Positions 40,643 through 52,957 of a stretch of DNA of 64,000 nucleotides are shown here, one piece after another. Within the stretch, counting starts at the first letter, position 1; every line of letters begins with the position of its first letter. The DNA lies in contig NZ_CP108514.1 in the NCBI RefSeq assembly GCF_035989305.1, forward strand, positions 2,099,501 to 2,163,500. The letters run 5' to 3'. Position numbers and translations under genes: made by a program. The notes beneath the pieces were generated by a model, which made no database searches, was not told the DNA's origin, and worked only from the letters and a program-made list of their open reading frames with translations. This DNA comes from Streptomyces sp. NBC_01233 (GTDB lineage Bacteria > Actinomycetota > Actinomycetes > Streptomycetales > Streptomycetaceae).

Positions 40643-40667
40643 GGAACCCTTGGGGTGCGAGGGTTCC
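40643..40667 (+). terminator. Hairpin terminator candidate
   Basis: GGAACCCT (40643-40650) and AGGGTTCC (40660-40667) form a perfect 8-bp stem with a 9-nt loop. The rest of the 334-bp gap to the LPMO gene holds the AT-richer phrase ACCTTAAGAGGACCCTAAAG at 40701-40720, which may be part of its promoter; no DasR-type site (TGGTCTAGACCA) was found. Confidence 0.6.
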
Positions 40668-40884
40668 GCCATGCCAGTTCCTGAGGCCCTTCTTACCTCG
40701 ACCTTAAGAGGACCCTAAAGATCCGCTCCGGGCGGCCGGAGCAGGCGAAAGGCGTGGTGCGGGGGGCTAGCTTGGCCGGGCCAGGACAGGAAGGGCCGGT
40801 GTGGCGCCGCCGGGGGGCGGCGCCGCTGGACCCGATTCCGATTCCGCTGGCGCACCTCTGCCTGTGCCCGAAGGAGATCCACCC

Positions 40885-41937
40885 ATGTCCGCACGCCGCC
40901 GTTCCGTGAAGCTGACCCGTATCGCCTCCGCCGGTATCGCCCCGCTGGCCCTGGCCGCGTACGCCGCCGCTCCCGCGGTCGCGCACGGCTCGATGACGGA
41001 CCCGGTCAGCCGGGTCGCGGCGTGCTACGCGGAGGGGCCCGAGGCGCCGAAGTCGGCGGCCTGCAAGGCGGCCGTGGCGTCCAGCGGGGCGCAGGCGTTC
41101 TACGACTGGAACGCGGTGAACATCGCCAACGCGGCGGGGAACCACCAGGCGTTGATCCCGAACGGCCAGCTGTGCTCCGCCGGCAACGACAAGTACCGGG
41201 GTCTGGACCTGGCCCGGGCCGACTGGCCGGCCAGCCCGATGACCGCCGGTGCGCACACCTTCCGCTACAAGGGCACGGCCCCGCACAAGGGTTCCTTCGA
41301 GCTGTACGTGACGAAGGACGGGTACGACCCGACGAAGCCGCTGAAGTGGTCCGACCTGGAGTCCGCGCCGTTCGCGAAGGTCACCGACCCCGGCATGCAG
41401 AACGGCGACTACGTCTTCTCGGGGACCGTCCCGAACAAGGCCGGCCGCCACCTGATCTACAGCATCTGGCAGCGCTCCGACAGCCCGGAGGCCTTCTACA
41501 CCTGCTCTGACGTGGTCTTCGGCAAGGACAACGGGGGCGGCGGCAACGGGGGCGGCGGCAGCACGCCGACCACCAAGCCCAGCACGGCGGCGTCGCCGAG
41601 TGCCAAGCCCGGTACCGGTACCGGCCCCGACACCGACTCCAAGCCGTCCGACAAGCCCTCGGCCCCGACGGACCAGCAGATCGCCGCGGGCGCGGACAAG
41701 TCCACCGTCGAGCACGACGGCCACGGCGACAACGACCCGAAGACGAACGGCAGCACCGATGCCGCCGTCCCGGTGCCCTCCCAGGCCACGGCCGGCCGCA
41801 ACCTAGCGGAGACGGGCGGCAACGGCGCCACCCCGGCGATCGCGATCGCCGGGGCCGGCGCCCTGGCCGTCGGCGCGGCCGTGCTGTTCGGGCTGGCCCG
41901 CCGCCGTGCGACGACGGCGGGCCGTCACGGCCGCTAG
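40885..41937 (+). CDS. AA10 lytic polysaccharide monooxygenase with LAETG sortase anchor
   Basis: 350 residues, AAGGAGATCC before the ATG. Signal peptide (RRSVKLTRIASAGIAPLALA) is cleaved at AHG so that the N-terminal histidine becomes half of the copper histidine brace. The AA10 domain follows (HGSMTDPVSRVAACYAEGP, YDWNAVNIANAAGNHQALIP, LCSAGNDKYRGLDL, HLIYSIWQRSDSPEAFYTCS). It oxidatively cleaves chitin or cellulose. A Gly/Ser/Thr/Pro linker leads to LAETG, a hydrophobic helix (AIAIAGAGALAVGAAVLFGL) and RRR, a class E sortase signal. The enzyme is therefore probably wall-anchored, which is less usual than a free LPMO, and it has no carbohydrate-binding module. Confidence 0.95.
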   Translation: MSARRRSVKLTRIASAGIAPLALAAYAAAPAVAHGSMTDPVSRVAACYAEGPEAPKSAACKAAVASSGAQAFYDWNAVNIANAAGNHQALIPNGQLCSAGNDKYRGLDLARADWPASPMTAGAHTFRYKGTAPHKGSFELYVTKDGYDPTKPLKWSDLESAPFAKVTDPGMQNGDYVFSGTVPNKAGRHLIYSIWQRSDSPEAFYTCSDVVFGKDNGGGGNGGGGSTPTTKPSTAASPSAKPGTGTGPDTDSKPSDKPSAPTDQQIAAGADKSTVEHDGHGDNDPKTNGSTDAAVPVPSQATAGRNLAETGGNGATPAIAIAGAGALAVGAAVLFGLARRRATTAGRHGR

Positions 41938-41950
41938 CTCACGGGTGAGC
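41937..41950. terminator. Compact hairpin between convergent genes
   Basis: GCTCAC-GG-GTGAGC starts at the last base of the LPMO stop codon and lies in the 45-bp gap before the convergent lipase stop. It is symmetric, so it could serve both directions. Confidence 0.4.
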
Positions 41951-41982
41951 CGGTGAACGCCGCGGGCCGCCCGCGCCGCCCG

Positions 41983-42843
41983 TCAGTCGAAGACGGAGGC
42001 GCAGGTGGTCCGTTCGGCGTGGGCCGGGTCGAGGGCGTTGAGCGCCTCGTGCCAGGCGATCCGGTCGGTGAGCCCGATGGTGACGTGCTCCGAGAGGTCC
42101 AGCACGCACAGGTCCTGGAGCACGACGTTCCGTACGTTGGGCCCGTCCAGGAACGCGCTCCGGTACGGCGTCACCACCTCGTCGTACTTGGTGGCGATGA
42201 CCGTGTACTTCACCCCGGGCACGGTGTCCCCGCCCGCGTTCAGCTTCTGCTGGAAGGCGGACCCGGCGATCTGGTCGGCGAGGCCCGGGGTGGCCGTGCT
42301 GATCAGGTCCTCGGCCCCGGGGAAGTACGGGAGGAGCTTGGTGAAGCCCAGCAGGGTGGTGCCGTGGTTGTCGGGGGCGAGCCCGACCAGCGCGTTGACC
42401 TTCTCTGCGCCGCCGAGGAACTTCAGGTAGTAGCGCGGCATCATGCCGCCCTGCGAGTGCCCGATGATGTCGGTCTTGGCGGAGCCGGTGGCGGCGAGGA
42501 CCTTGTCGACGAAGACGTCGAGCTGGCCGGCGGACTTGTCGATGGGGCCGAGCCCGTTGAAGAAGGGCACGCCGGGGAGTTGGCCGTAGTCGAGGGAGTA
42601 GACGCAGTACCCGCGGTGCACGAGGTACGGCGCGAGGCCGAGCCAGTTGTCGACGGAGTTGCCGAAGGTGCCGTGCACGAGGACGACGGGGCGCGGGTGC
42701 GCGGCGGACGGCTTGCAGGACCAGTTGTTCCAGCCGCTGCTGGGGGCGGACGCGGCCTGCGCTGCGCCGGTGGGGGCGACGAGTGCGGCGGCGGTGAGGG
42801 TGAGGACGGCCAGCGGGCGGAGCAGGCGTCTCCAGGGCAGCAT
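41983..42843 (-). CDS. Secreted triacylglycerol lipase/esterase (alpha/beta fold, LipA/EstA type)
   Basis: 286 residues from ATG 42843 (CAAGGAGATC upstream). Signal peptide: LPWRRLLRPLAVLTLTAAAL ending AQAAS. Oxyanion-hole motif PVVLVHGTFGNSVDNW, nucleophile elbow DIIGHSQGGMMPRYYL, probable acid in TKYDEVVTPY, and catalytic His in LSEHVTIGLTD. Cysteines in NWSCKPS, GYCVY, LCVLD and TTCASVFD fit disulphides of class 2 Streptomyces lipases. Secreted and convergent with the LPMO. Confidence 0.95.
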   Translation of the reverse strand: MLPWRRLLRPLAVLTLTAAALVAPTGAAQAASAPSSGWNNWSCKPSAAHPRPVVLVHGTFGNSVDNWLGLAPYLVHRGYCVYSLDYGQLPGVPFFNGLGPIDKSAGQLDVFVDKVLAATGSAKTDIIGHSQGGMMPRYYLKFLGGAEKVNALVGLAPDNHGTTLLGFTKLLPYFPGAEDLISTATPGLADQIAGSAFQQKLNAGGDTVPGVKYTVIATKYDEVVTPYRSAFLDGPNVRNVVLQDLCVLDLSEHVTIGLTDRIAWHEALNALDPAHAERTTCASVFD

Positions 42844-43000
42844 CGTGTGATCTCCTTGCGTTCGACTCAAGGGGATGGGGCGTGGGGGTTCGTCCCGTGA
42901 TCCGGATCACAAAGGGGCGCTGCTGCCGCTAAATTACGGGTGAGTAGCAACACAGGGAAGTTACGCGTCGGTAAAAACTCGCGTGTCGTCCGATCGTCCG

Positions 43001-44094
43001 TCAGGCGGCGAGCGAGCCGCGGGCGATGGCCTGCGGTCCGAAGCGCGCGCGGACCCGGTCCGTGACGGCTTCCAGCCGGCGGGCCTTCTCGTCCTCGGGG
43101 TCGAAACTGAGCTGCCGCACGGCCCGTTCTGCCGGGGTCAGGCCCTCGGCCCGCAGGGACAGCGCGCGGACCCGGGCCCGTTGCAGGCCGAGGCCCTCGT
43201 AGAGGGCGTAGGACGCGGCGGTCAGGGCCGCCGAGTGCGCGGTGGGTTCGGCCAGGGTGCGGGTGCGGGTGAGCGTGGTGCGGTCGGCGCAGCGGACGGT
43301 GAGCGAGAGGGCCCGGCAGACCTGCCCCTGGCCCGGTCCTTGTGTACGAAGCTTCGCGCCGAGCTCCTCCGTCAGCGAGAGCAGGGCCCGCCGGTGCCGT
43401 ACGGGGTCCAGCTCGTCCCGGTCGAAGAGCCGCTCGGCGGCGATGGTGCGGGCGGCAGCGTCCGGCCGGACGGGGGTCCGGTCGATGCCGAGGGCGCGTT
43501 CGTGCACCTCGCGGCCGAGCCGGGCCCCGAGGATCCGCCGCAGGGCGGCGGGCGGGGCCTCGGCGACCCGGCCGACGGAGTCGAGGCCGTAGGAGCACAG
43601 GGTGCGAGCCGCTTTGGGACCGATCCCGTCGAGCACGGTGACGGGCTTGCCCGCCAGGAACTCCCGTACGGCGGCGGGCTCGTCGGGGATCAGCAGGGTC
43701 CCCCCGGGCCTGGCCTCGCGGGCCGCCGCCCGGGCCAGCATGGGGTTGCCGGCCACGCCGACGGCGGCGTCCACGCCGTACAGGGCGAGGGCCCGGACCC
43801 GGATCACGGCGGCCAGCCGGCGGGCGTCGCAGCCGAAGTAGCGCAGCGCGCCCCGGACATCGGCGAGGGCGGTGTCGGGCGCCAGGGCCTGCACGGCCGG
43901 GGTGATCCCGCCGAGCAGCGCGAGCACCCCGGCGTACGCCTCGGCCCCGAGCGGTCCCCCGCCGGCGGGGTGCAGCCGCAGGCACATCACGGCCCCGCCG
44001 GCCGCCGTCCACGGGGATCCCGCCGGTGCGCCCGGACCGGCGGCCACCGGGGCCGCGTGGGCCCCTGCCCCCGCGTCCGCCACCCGGCCGGAGG

Positions 44095-44098
<4 letters not shown>
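43001..44098 (-). CDS. Y-family DNA polymerase-like protein, probably catalytically inactive (ImuB-like)
   Basis: 365 residues from ATG 44098 (GGGGAG upstream; ATG overlaps the DnaE stop as ATGA). The fold is clear from the helix-hairpin-helix VTVLDGIGPKAARTLCSYGL, the little-finger region (HERALGIDRTPVRP, ELDPVRHRRALLSLTEELGA) and a C-terminal RQLSFD resembling a beta-clamp-binding QLxLF motif. The catalytic acids are not evident: where Pol IV has a DxD in its first strand this protein has VMCLRLHPAG, and where it has SIDEAxxD this one has APDTALADVRG. That matches ImuB, the non-catalytic hub of the mycobacterial mutasome. Databases would likely call it DNA polymerase IV. No ImuA-like gene is adjacent. 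Confidence 0.8.
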
Positions 44099-47739
<3,641 letters not shown>

Positions 47740-47811
47740 CCGCGGCCTCCTGCTTCGCTCGTTGAACACCTCCTCCCCCACCTCCACCATAGAGTAATTC
47801 GAATATTCGTG

Positions 47812-47827
47812 CGAAACATCTGTTCGA
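47812..47827 (-). promoter_or_regulatory. LexA-like SOS box upstream of dnaE2
   Basis: On the minus strand the site reads TCGAACAGATGTTTCG, close to the actinobacterial consensus TCGAAC-N4-GTTCGA (one arm imperfect). It is 73 bp upstream of the dnaE2 start. A second symmetric element, GAATATTC within ATTCGAATATTCG (47797-47809), lies just downstream. Confidence 0.65.
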
Positions 47828-47895
47828 TCGTCTGAGGTCAGCCATTCGGCCCTCCCCTGCTGCGCCCCGCCCCCGGTACGCCGAGCGTGTGAAAC

Positions 47896-48966
47896 ATGAC
47901 CCAGCCCGCCAAGAGCACCGACGCAGGCCCGTCCACAGGCTTCCTCGCCGAGGTCAAGGACGCCGTGACCACCCGGGCAGCCCTGCTGGTCCTGGGGGTG
48001 CTGGCCCTCCAGCTCGCCTTCATCACCTCGTACATCGGGGCCTTCCACCATCCGAAGCCCAGCGAGATCCCGATCGCCGTGGCCGCCCCCCTCGCGCCGG
48101 TGGCCCAGCAGACCGCGAAGCAGCTCGGCGCCCTGCCCGGCGAACCGCTCGACCCCCGCGTGGTCAAGGACGAGGCCGCGGCGCTCGACCAGGTCAGACA
48201 CCGGGACGTCGACGCCGCGCTGATCGTCAACCCCGCCGGCAAGACCGACCGGCTGCTGGTCGCCTCCGGCGCCGGCGCCTCGCTGTCCCAGGCCGTGGAA
48301 GAGATCGTCGGCTTCGTCGAGAAGACCCAGGGACGGACCCTGCGGGTCACCGACGTGGCCCCGGCCGGCAAGGGCGACAGCCGCGGCCTGAGCTCCTTCT
48401 ACCTGGTGATCGGCTGGTGCGTGGGCGGCTACCTGTGCGCCGCGATCCTCGCGATCAGCGCCGGCGCCCGGCCCGCCAACGCACACCGCGCCGTCATCCG
48501 GCTCGGCGCGCTGCTCGTGTACGCGATCGCCGCCGGGCTGCTCGGCACGGTCATCGCGGGCCCGATCCTGGGCGCGCTGCCCGGCAGCATCATGGGCCTG
48601 TGGGGGCTGGGCACCCTGGTCGTCTTCGCGGTCGGCGCGATCACCCTCGCCTTCCAGGGGGTGGCGGGCGTGATCGGCATCGGCCTCGCGATCCTGCTGG
48701 TCGTGGTGCTCGGCAACCCGAGCGCCGGCGGCGCCTACCCCTACCCGCTGCTGCCGCCGTTCTGGAGCGCCATCGGCCCGGCCCTGCCGCCGGGCGCCGG
48801 CACGTACGCGGCGCGCTCCATCACGTACTTCAGGGGGAACGGCGCGGGCGGGCCGCTGCTGGTGCTGGCCGCCTGGGCGGTGGTCGGTTCGGCGGTCACC
48901 CTGGCCTGCGCGGTGTCCCGCAAGGGCCGGCCCGGGGCCGCCGTGGGCAGCGGTCTCCCCGACTGA
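47896..48966 (+). CDS. Membrane protein, YhgE/Pip or DUF3533-like
   Basis: 356 residues. One N-terminal helix (AALLVLGVLALQLAFITSYI), an extracytoplasmic domain of about 130 residues (IPIAVAAPLAPVAQQTAKQL, VRHRDVDAALIVNPAGKTDR) and five C-terminal helices (FYLVIGWCVGGYLCAAILAI, LGALLVYAIAAGLLGTVIAG, LWGLGTLVVFAVGAITLAF, GIGLAILLVVVLGNPSAGG, LLVLAAWAVVGSAVTLACAV). This is the ABC-2 permease-like layout of YhgE/Pip relatives, without an ATPase partner nearby. Divergent from dnaE2. Role unknown. Confidence 0.75.
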   Translation: MTQPAKSTDAGPSTGFLAEVKDAVTTRAALLVLGVLALQLAFITSYIGAFHHPKPSEIPIAVAAPLAPVAQQTAKQLGALPGEPLDPRVVKDEAAALDQVRHRDVDAALIVNPAGKTDRLLVASGAGASLSQAVEEIVGFVEKTQGRTLRVTDVAPAGKGDSRGLSSFYLVIGWCVGGYLCAAILAISAGARPANAHRAVIRLGALLVYAIAAGLLGTVIAGPILGALPGSIMGLWGLGTLVVFAVGAITLAFQGVAGVIGIGLAILLVVVLGNPSAGGAYPYPLLPPFWSAIGPALPPGAGTYAARSITYFRGNGAGGPLLVLAAWAVVGSAVTLACAVSRKGRPGAAVGSGLPD

Positions 48967-49213
48967 CCCCGGCGGGATGCTCGGCCGTGTACGGCTCGCG
49001 CCGTATCCGAGCCGGGACACCCAGACGGTGGTGGTCACCCACGCGGCCCCGCGGCCGAGGCCCTGGCGGCCAGCACCCGCCGGCACCGGGTGGCACCGGG
49101 TGGACCTGCAGACCATCACATTGGTCAAGGAGTTCGGCCGAACGGAGGTGGCAGGCCGCGAGGGCCCCTCGACGAACCCCTCCGGTACTGGCCCCAACGC
49201 CAGCCCCGGCCGG

Positions 49214-49630
49214 TCACCGGTCCGCCGGGCCCGGGACCCCGAGCAACCGGGCCGCGCGCTCGGCCTCGGCGTCGTAGACCTGGAAGTCGATGCGCTGCCC
49301 GTCCGGGGCCCGGTACTCCAGCACCCGCATGCCCGGTCGCAGGCTCTCCCGGACAACCGCCCGGCCGCCCACCGTCAGCGGGACCGCGCCGCGCAGCGGG
49401 GCCTTGAACACCGCGCCCGTGCCGTCCGCGCCGGCGTTCAGCTTCCCGTAGCCGAAGAACCGCCGACGCACCCCCTGCCGCCACCGCGCCTGGCAGGGAA
49501 CGGCCACGACGGCGCCGCCGGAGGCGGAGGCGGTGCGCCCGGCCGCCCGGCGGGCTACCGCCCTGCGGGCCAGGGTTCCGGCCAGCAGCGCGACGACTGC
49601 GAGCACCACGAACTCGACGAGCGTGACCAC
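49214..49630 (-). CDS. Small membrane-anchored hypothetical protein
   Basis: 138 residues from GTG 49630 (GAGGTGGGGGAC upstream). One N-terminal helix (LVEFVVLAVVALLAGTLARR) is followed by an Arg/Ala-rich linker and a soluble domain (RRRFFGYGKLNAGADGTGAV, LRPGMRVLEYRAPDGQRIDF, QVYDAEAERAARLLGVPG). It is probably anchored with the C-terminal domain inside. Family not recognised. The 247 bp between the membrane-protein stop at 48966 and this gene hold nothing I can support. Confidence 0.65.
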   Translation of the reverse strand: MVTLVEFVVLAVVALLAGTLARRAVARRAAGRTASASGGAVVAVPCQARWRQGVRRRFFGYGKLNAGADGTGAVFKAPLRGAVPLTVGGRAVVRESLRPGMRVLEYRAPDGQRIDFQVYDAEAERAARLLGVPGPADR

Positions 49631-49696
49631 GTCCCCCACCTCTCCCCGGGCGGAGCACCCGTGAGGCATCAGCCTAGGCACACCGGCCGCCGGAAC

Positions 49697-51355
49697 TCAG
49701 GTGGCCCGGTGGACGATTTCGCCTGCCACCACCACCGTTTCGGCCACCGTGCCCGGGATCTCGTCGGCCGGGACGGCGAGGATGTCGCGGGAGAGGACCA
49801 CGAAGTCCGCCGCCTTGCCCACCGTGAGCGAACCGCGTTCCTGGTCCAGGAAGTTGGCGTGGGCGGAGCCCATCGTGTAGCCGTGCACCGCCGTGGCCAC
49901 GTCCACCGTCTCGGCCGGCTGCCAGGCCGGGCCGGCGCCGGACAGGGGGCGGCGCGTCACCGCGGTGTAGATGCCGACCATCGGGTCCATCTCCGCCACG
50001 TTCCAGTCGCTGGAGAACGCCAGCACCGCCCCGGCCTCGTGCAGGCTGCGCATCGGCCACGCCTTGTGCCAGCGGCCCTCGCCGACGTTCTCCGCCCAGT
50101 CCTGGCCGGGGCCCGCGATCTCCGGTGCGCAGTGCCTGGGCTGCATGCACGCGACCACGCCCAGCTCCGCGAAGCGCGGTACGTCCGCCGGGTCCAGGCA
50201 CTCCACGTGGACCACCTGGTGGCGGGCGTCGCGCGGGCCGTTGACCGACCGGGCGTGCTCCACCGCGTCCAGGACGGTCCGGATGCCGCGGTCGCCGGTC
50301 GCGTGGACGAAGCACTGGAAGCCGCGCGCGTCCAGCTCCGCCAGCAGCTCCGCGAACTCCTCGGCCGGGTAGAAGGTCTCGCCCCGGTGGTGGCCGCAGC
50401 CCGCGTACGGCTCCAGCAGCGCGGCCGTGCGCGGCTCCACCACGTCGTCGATGTAGAGCTTGAGCGGGCCGACCCGCAGCCGCTCCCCCGCGTACGCACG
50501 GGCGGCCGCCGCGAAGGCGTCGAGCTCCTCCCCGGTGGTGCCCCGCGGGTGGAACAGGGCGGCGACGATCCGCGAGCGCAGCCGGCCTTCCTCCCGGGCC
50601 CGCTCGTAGAGGGCGAGGTCGTCGAGGGAGTTCTGCGGCTCGACCACCGTGGTGATGCCGAAGCCGATCGCGTCGTCGAGGCTCTTGGCGAGCCGCCCGT
50701 ACTGCCGGTCCGGCGAGGCCCACGGGACGCCCAGGTCGCGCAGCGCCCGGTGGCCGTCGCGCGAGAGCCCCTTGATGGCGAAGTCCTTGACGAATCCGGT
50801 GGGTTCGCCGGCCTGCGGGTCCACCGCCGCCGTGCCGAAGGGGAGGTCCGTGCGGTCCCGCGAGACCCCCAGCCGCCGCATGGCCGCCGTGTTCAGCCAG
50901 GCCGTGTGCACGTCGTACGAGAGCACGATCGCGGGGGTGTGCCCGGTGACGGGGTCCAGGTCGGCGGCGCACGGCATCCGGCCGTCCGGGATCGCGGAGT
51001 AGTCGAAGGCCTCGGCCTCGATCCACTCCGCGTCCGGGTTGGCCTCCCGCCAGGCCAGGATCCGCTCGTGGATGCCCGCCAGGGTCCGTACCCCGGCGAG
51101 CTGCACGCAGGCGTCGTCCGAGCCGAGCCGGACGTGGTTGTGCGCGTCGATGAAGCCGGGGAGCACCAGCTTCCCGCCCGCGTCGATCCGCTCGGTGTCC
51201 GGGCCGGCCCAGGCGGCGGCCTCGCGGTCCGGGCCGAGCCAGACGATCCGGCCGTCGTACACGGCGAGGGCCTCGGCCTCGGGCAGGTCCGGGTCCACGG
51301 TGTGGATGCGGGCTCCGGTGAGCAGCAGGTCGACGGGGAAGGGGTGGCGTGCCAT
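49697..51355 (-). CDS. Amidohydrolase (YtcJ/NfdA-like, metal-dependent)
   Basis: 552 residues. N-terminal beta-sandwich DLLLTGARIHTVDPDLPEAE, metal motif LPGFIDAHNHVRLG (HxH), later metal ligands in QCFVHATGDRGIRTVLDAVE and HQVVHVECLDPADV, and ILAFSSDWNVAEMDPM-type Asp region. These enzymes hydrolyse amides or formamides. It lies 86 bp downstream of an NCS1 permease on the same strand, so the pair probably imports and opens a nucleobase-like or cyclic amide. ATG 51355 has GGAG about 8 nt upstream. Confidence 0.9.
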   Translation of the reverse strand: MARHPFPVDLLLTGARIHTVDPDLPEAEALAVYDGRIVWLGPDREAAAWAGPDTERIDAGGKLVLPGFIDAHNHVRLGSDDACVQLAGVRTLAGIHERILAWREANPDAEWIEAEAFDYSAIPDGRMPCAADLDPVTGHTPAIVLSYDVHTAWLNTAAMRRLGVSRDRTDLPFGTAAVDPQAGEPTGFVKDFAIKGLSRDGHRALRDLGVPWASPDRQYGRLAKSLDDAIGFGITTVVEPQNSLDDLALYERAREEGRLRSRIVAALFHPRGTTGEELDAFAAAARAYAGERLRVGPLKLYIDDVVEPRTAALLEPYAGCGHHRGETFYPAEEFAELLAELDARGFQCFVHATGDRGIRTVLDAVEHARSVNGPRDARHQVVHVECLDPADVPRFAELGVVACMQPRHCAPEIAGPGQDWAENVGEGRWHKAWPMRSLHEAGAVLAFSSDWNVAEMDPMVGIYTAVTRRPLSGAGPAWQPAETVDVATAVHGYTMGSAHANFLDQERGSLTVGKAADFVVLSRDILAVPADEIPGTVAETVVVAGEIVHRAT

Positions 51356-51410
51356 GTGAGGGGGCTCCATTGCGTGTGACGTGTCGTGCGGGCGGCCGGG
51401 CGTGGCGGGC

Positions 51411-51457
51411 GGCCGGTCAGGCGGCCGGGGCGCTCGGCCGGTCAGGCGGCCGGGGCG
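51411..51457. repeat. 22-bp tandem repeat across the NCS1 stop codon
   Basis: An identical 22-bp segment occurs at 51411-51432 and 51436-51457, 25 bp apart. Each copy contains a TCA (stop on the minus strand), so the end of the permease gene (stop at 51442) has been duplicated beyond its own stop. Confidence 0.8.
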
Positions 51458-52830
51458 TACGCCGGTATCCGGCGCCGGGTGAGCGCCCAGTAGGCGAGTC
51501 CGGAGACGACCGAGCCGAGCAGGGTGAGGTCGGCGCCGCCGAGCGGGGCCACCAGGGGTCCGGTCCACAGTTCGGAGTCGCAGGTCAGGGCAGCGAAGGC
51601 CATGCCGGCGAGCAGGGCGGCCAGGCCGGCCGGGTGGTAGCCGGAGCGGTACCAGTAGGCGCCGGCACGGCCCGCGTGCAGTGCGTCGGAGTCGTAGCGG
51701 CAGCGGCGCAGCAGCATGTCGGCGAGGAAGACCCCGCCCCAGGGGGCGAAGACGATGATCAGGAGGGAGAGGAAGGAGAGCAGGGAGGTGGTGAAGTCGG
51801 TCAGGAAGAGGGCGGCCAGCGAGCCGACGGCGGTCACGGCGGCGCTGATGACGATGGCCCGGGCGCGGCTCCACGGGATGCCGAGGACCTGGAGGTTCAG
51901 GCTGGAGGAGTAGAGCGTGATGATCGAGTTGGTGACCGAGCCGCCGAGTACGAGGGCCAGGAACAGCGGCTGGAACCAGCCGGGCAGCAGGCTCTCGGCC
52001 CCCGCGACCGCGTCGGTCATGTCGGTCTGGGTGGCGGCGGCGACGCCGGCGACGCCGAGGGCCACGGAGGAGACGAAGCCGCCGAGCGCGCCCGTCCACG
52101 TGATGGACCGCAGCGAGGTGGTCCGGGGCAGGTAGCGGGTGTAGTCGGCGGGCATCGGCACGTACGAGAACGGCCCGGCGAACATGACCACGAAGGCGAG
52201 GCTCCAGCCGGACAGCCCGGGGGCGGTGGCCGCGGCGGCGGTGTCGGCGCCGGGCAGGACGAAGAGCAGCAGGAGGCCGAAGCCCGCGGCGAGGACGTAG
52301 GCCATCCAGCGTTCGGCGAACTGCACGGTGGCGTGGCCCCACATGGCGACGGCGAAGGTCAGCGCGAGGGTGATGAGCAGCGCGACGGCACGGCCGGCCG
52401 TGCCGCCCTGCCAGCCGATCTCGGCGAAGAAGACTTCCAGCGCGAGGGTGCCCACCACGGTGTTGACGATGGTGTAGCCGATGCTCACCACCCAGTTGAG
52501 GACGCCGGCCGGGAAGTTGCCGCGCACGCCGAAGGCGGCGCGGGAGATGACGAGGGTGGCGGTGCCGGTGCGGATGCCGCTGAGTCCGGCGGCACTGATG
52601 GCGAAGAAGGACAGTCCGCCGATCACGACCACGGCGGTGGCCTGCCAGAAGGAGAGCCCGAAGGCGACGGCGAGCGCGCCGTTGATCACGTAGGTGAAGG
52701 TGAGGTTGGAGCCGAACCAGAGCCAGAAGAGGTCCTTGGCACTGCCGTGGCGCTCCGCGTCGGGGATGGGATCGATCCCGTGCGTCTCGACCCGGAACAC
52801 CTCGTCGACGTCGGCTGTCTGCTGCGCCAT
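51442..52830 (-). CDS. NCS1-family nucleobase:cation symporter
   Basis: 462 residues, 12 membrane segments. The N-terminal motif KDLFWLWFGSNLTFTYVING and GIRTGTATLVISRAAFGVRG are typical NCS1 features; the second half has FAGPFSYVPMPADYTRYLP. Members carry cytosine, purines, hydantoins or allantoin with a cation. It is paired with an amidohydrolase and is divergent from a TetR gene, with two operator-like palindromes in the gap. Stop lies in a short tandem repeat. Confidence 0.93.
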   Translation of the reverse strand: MAQQTADVDEVFRVETHGIDPIPDAERHGSAKDLFWLWFGSNLTFTYVINGALAVAFGLSFWQATAVVVIGGLSFFAISAAGLSGIRTGTATLVISRAAFGVRGNFPAGVLNWVVSIGYTIVNTVVGTLALEVFFAEIGWQGGTAGRAVALLITLALTFAVAMWGHATVQFAERWMAYVLAAGFGLLLLFVLPGADTAAAATAPGLSGWSLAFVVMFAGPFSYVPMPADYTRYLPRTTSLRSITWTGALGGFVSSVALGVAGVAAATQTDMTDAVAGAESLLPGWFQPLFLALVLGGSVTNSIITLYSSSLNLQVLGIPWSRARAIVISAAVTAVGSLAALFLTDFTTSLLSFLSLLIIVFAPWGGVFLADMLLRRCRYDSDALHAGRAGAYWYRSGYHPAGLAALLAGMAFAALTCDSELWTGPLVAPLGGADLTLLGSVVSGLAYWALTRRRIPAYAPAA

Positions 52831-52844
52831 ATTGCACCCCTGAT

Positions 52845-52881
52845 CTTGAACGCCGTTCTAAGTTCTTGAATGGCATTCAAG
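52845..52881. promoter_or_regulatory. Tandem TetR operators between the NCS1 permease and its regulator
   Basis: CTTGAAT-GGC-ATTCAAG (52865-52881) is a perfect 7-3-7 palindrome. CTTGAAC-GCC-GTTCTAA (52845-52861) is a slightly weaker version. Their centres are 20 bp apart, two helical turns, which suits cooperative binding of two dimers. They start 15 bp upstream of the permease start codon. Confidence 0.75.
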
Positions 52882-52957
52882 ATGAGGGTGGGACCCCGCC
52901 CTCGTCAAGACCCCGTCCGGGATAAGGTCGGGCCAGGTGAGACGGAGGGCGGGACCG

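Noticed and set aside
40701..40720. Direct 11-bp units ACCTTAAGAGG and ACCCTAAAGAT as a PhoP box
   Set aside because: Only six of eleven positions agree and they do not fit the GTTCACC-type consensus.
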